Below are positions 62,981 to 64,000 of a stretch of 64,000 bases of DNA, in pieces (position 1 is the stretch's first letter; the number at the start of each line of letters is the position of its first letter). Under the pieces are notes generated by a model. The model saw nothing but the letters and a program-made list of their open reading frames with translations. It was not told where the DNA came from and ran no database searches. Source of the DNA: Actinoplanes palleronii (lineage in GTDB: Bacteria; Actinomycetota; Actinomycetes; Mycobacteriales; Micromonosporaceae); contig NZ_BOMS01000043.1 of assembly GCF_016862315.1 (NCBI RefSeq), positions 49,700 through 113,699 on the forward strand, in the 5' to 3' direction. The position numbers and the translations under genes were made by a program.

Positions 62981-64000
62981 ACGCTGCCCTCTCGCTGGCT
63001 GCCGGCCGTCGCCGTTCTCCTGACGGTCGCCGGCTGTGCCCCGTCGCCGGCCCCGTCCGCTGCCGCCGCTCCGTCTTCTGTCGCCGGGCCGGCCGCGGTC
63101 GTCCCTCCGGTCGCGGTCGCCCCCTCGGTCGTGGTGTCCCCGGCCGCACCGTCGGTCGCGCCCAGCCGCACGCCCTCCGTCTCCCCGTCCCCCTCGGTGA
63201 AGCGGAAGCCCGCTTCCTTCTGGGGCGACACCTCGGGCATCCCGAAGGCGAAGAACGTGCTGACCGTCAAGGTGCTGAACCGCACGAACGGCGCCTACCC
63301 GGACAGCAAGGTGTTCTGGACCTTCGACGGGCGGACCCGGTCCATCGCACAGCAGCCCTACCTGGACATGCCGGCCAATTCGTCCGGCCGGATGTATTTC
63401 CACCTCGGCTCGCCGACCGGCAAGTACGCCGACTTCATCGAGTTCACCGTGGGGCCGGACCAGTTCAACGGCAACACCACCCGGGTCGACGCGTTCGTCC
63501 TCAAGATCGCGATGCGGCTGCACGCCGCGGACGGCTTCGACCAGGCGGTAGGGGAGAAGCCGGCGCTGTTCAGCGAGTCGCGGGCGGCCACCTTCGCCAG
63601 GTTCCGAGCCGCCGTGCCGGCCGAATTCGATCACCTGGCCCAGGGCACCGACAAGATCCTCTCGCCGGGCGGGGACCCGGAGTTCCGGCCCGGCGGCACC
63701 TACGCGGACTACTACGCCGACTACACGAACGCCGCCACCAGCGCGGAGATCCTCGGGTGCAGCGGGCCGCTCGGCGGCGACCCGGACCGGTGTGCCGCGC
63801 TGAACCGGCACGTCACCACGGCACAGGCGAACAAGCCGGGTGCGTACTACCGGAGCGCGCCGGCGAACTTCTACGCGAAGTTCTGGCACGACAACGCGAT
63901 CGACGGCCGGGCCTACGGATTTCCGTACGACGACGTGAACTCCCAGTCGACGTACGTCTCCCACGCAGACCCGGCCTACCTGCTGGTGGCCGTCGGGTAC
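62975..64000 (+). CDS. GH64-type beta-1,3-glucanase lipoprotein, 3' end outside window
   Basis: 342 residues are readable from GTG 62975 and the frame is open at the edge. An export signal with lipobox ends TVAGC (Cys about 21), so the protein is anchored to the membrane lipid. A Pro/Ser/Val linker (about 22-78) precedes the catalytic part. FWGDTSGIP, TVKVLNRTNGAYPDSKVFWTFDG, YADFIEFTV, FNGNTTRVDAFVLKIAM, and the late GRAYGFPYDDVNSQSTYVS match GH64 beta-1,3-glucanases. GH64 cuts laminarin-like chains into pentamers. Only a few residues should be missing. There is little ribosome-site sequence, and the start is uncertain. Confidence 0.88.
   Translation, partial: MPTLPSRWLPAVAVLLTVAGCAPSPAPSAAAAPSSVAGPAAVVPPVAVAPSVVVSPAAPSVAPSRTPSVSPSPSVKRKPASFWGDTSGIPKAKNVLTVKVLNRTNGAYPDSKVFWTFDGRTRSIAQQPYLDMPANSSGRMYFHLGSPTGKYADFIEFTVGPDQFNGNTTRVDAFVLKIAMRLHAADGFDQAVGEKPALFSESRAATFARFRAAVPAEFDHLAQGTDKILSPGGDPEFRPGGTYADYYADYTNAATSAEILGCSGPLGGDPDRCAALNRHVTTAQANKPGAYYRSAPANFYAKFWHDNAIDGRAYGFPYDDVNSQSTYVSHADPAYLLVAVGY

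Overview
The window is high-GC actinobacterial chromosome, probably from a filamentous member of the Micromonosporaceae such as Actinoplanes. This is inferred from very GC-rich third codon positions, frequent GTG starts, a mycothiol S-conjugate amidase (Mca), a DUF4307 protein, an SCO7613-type giant membrane protein and many secreted glycan hydrolases. I see no rRNA, tRNA, CRISPR array, insertion sequence, phage gene or origin. The coordinates and starts were worked out by eye.

Layout. 0-5.5 kb: a partial acetyltransferase, a thiolase, two tandem SGNH hydrolases, a YkvA-like protein and cystathionine beta-synthase. 5.5-13.4 kb: small proteins, an acetyltransferase, ribonuclease Z behind a structured leader, a polyphosphate pair (PPK2 plus CYTH/CHAD), a RelE/Phd toxin-antitoxin pair, MsrA with a relic of a second msrA, and a HIT protein. 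13.4-28.3 kb: mostly housekeeping genes (cystathionine gamma-synthase, amidase, threonine ammonia-lyase, M48 protease, GreA, Mca, a GGDEF/EAL protein, a DUF255 protein, PurK and PurE). 28.5-37.4 kb: a 1675-residue membrane protein, an acyl-CoA dehydrogenase and a divergent TetR/MFS pair. 37.7-55.0 kb: accessory and secreted functions, with a GH87-like alpha-1,3-glucanase, a cluster of small orphan proteins (paralogous GRxHQW membrane proteins, a sigma-like protein without region 4, a DivIVA-like coiled coil, a His-rich secreted protein), and a LacI regulator followed by two coupled GH30 enzymes. 55-64 kb: a SnoaL-like protein, a transsulfuration-type enzyme divergent from a MocR regulator, a Thr-rich-tailed membrane protein, a thioesterase, acetoacetyl-CoA ligase and a GH64-type lipoprotein cut by the window end.

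How the genes fit together. The GH87, GH30 and GH64 enzymes would jointly attack alpha-1,3-, probably beta-1,6- and beta-1,3-glucans, the main polymers of fungal walls. LacI is the likely switch for the GH30 pair. Cystathionine beta-synthase and gamma-synthase point to active transsulfuration. The thiolase, acyl-CoA dehydrogenase, hydroxybutyrate-type dehydrogenase and acetoacetyl-CoA ligase fit acyl and ketone-body metabolism, although they are not one operon.

The main things the genes do not explain are: a leader RNA before ribonuclease Z with a predicted three-way junction and a short upstream ORF; a 126-bp dispersed repeat in two opposite copies; two families of intergenic palindromes, one as a 61-bp tandem array; and two independent triplications of 18-19 bp at the stop codons of unrelated genes.
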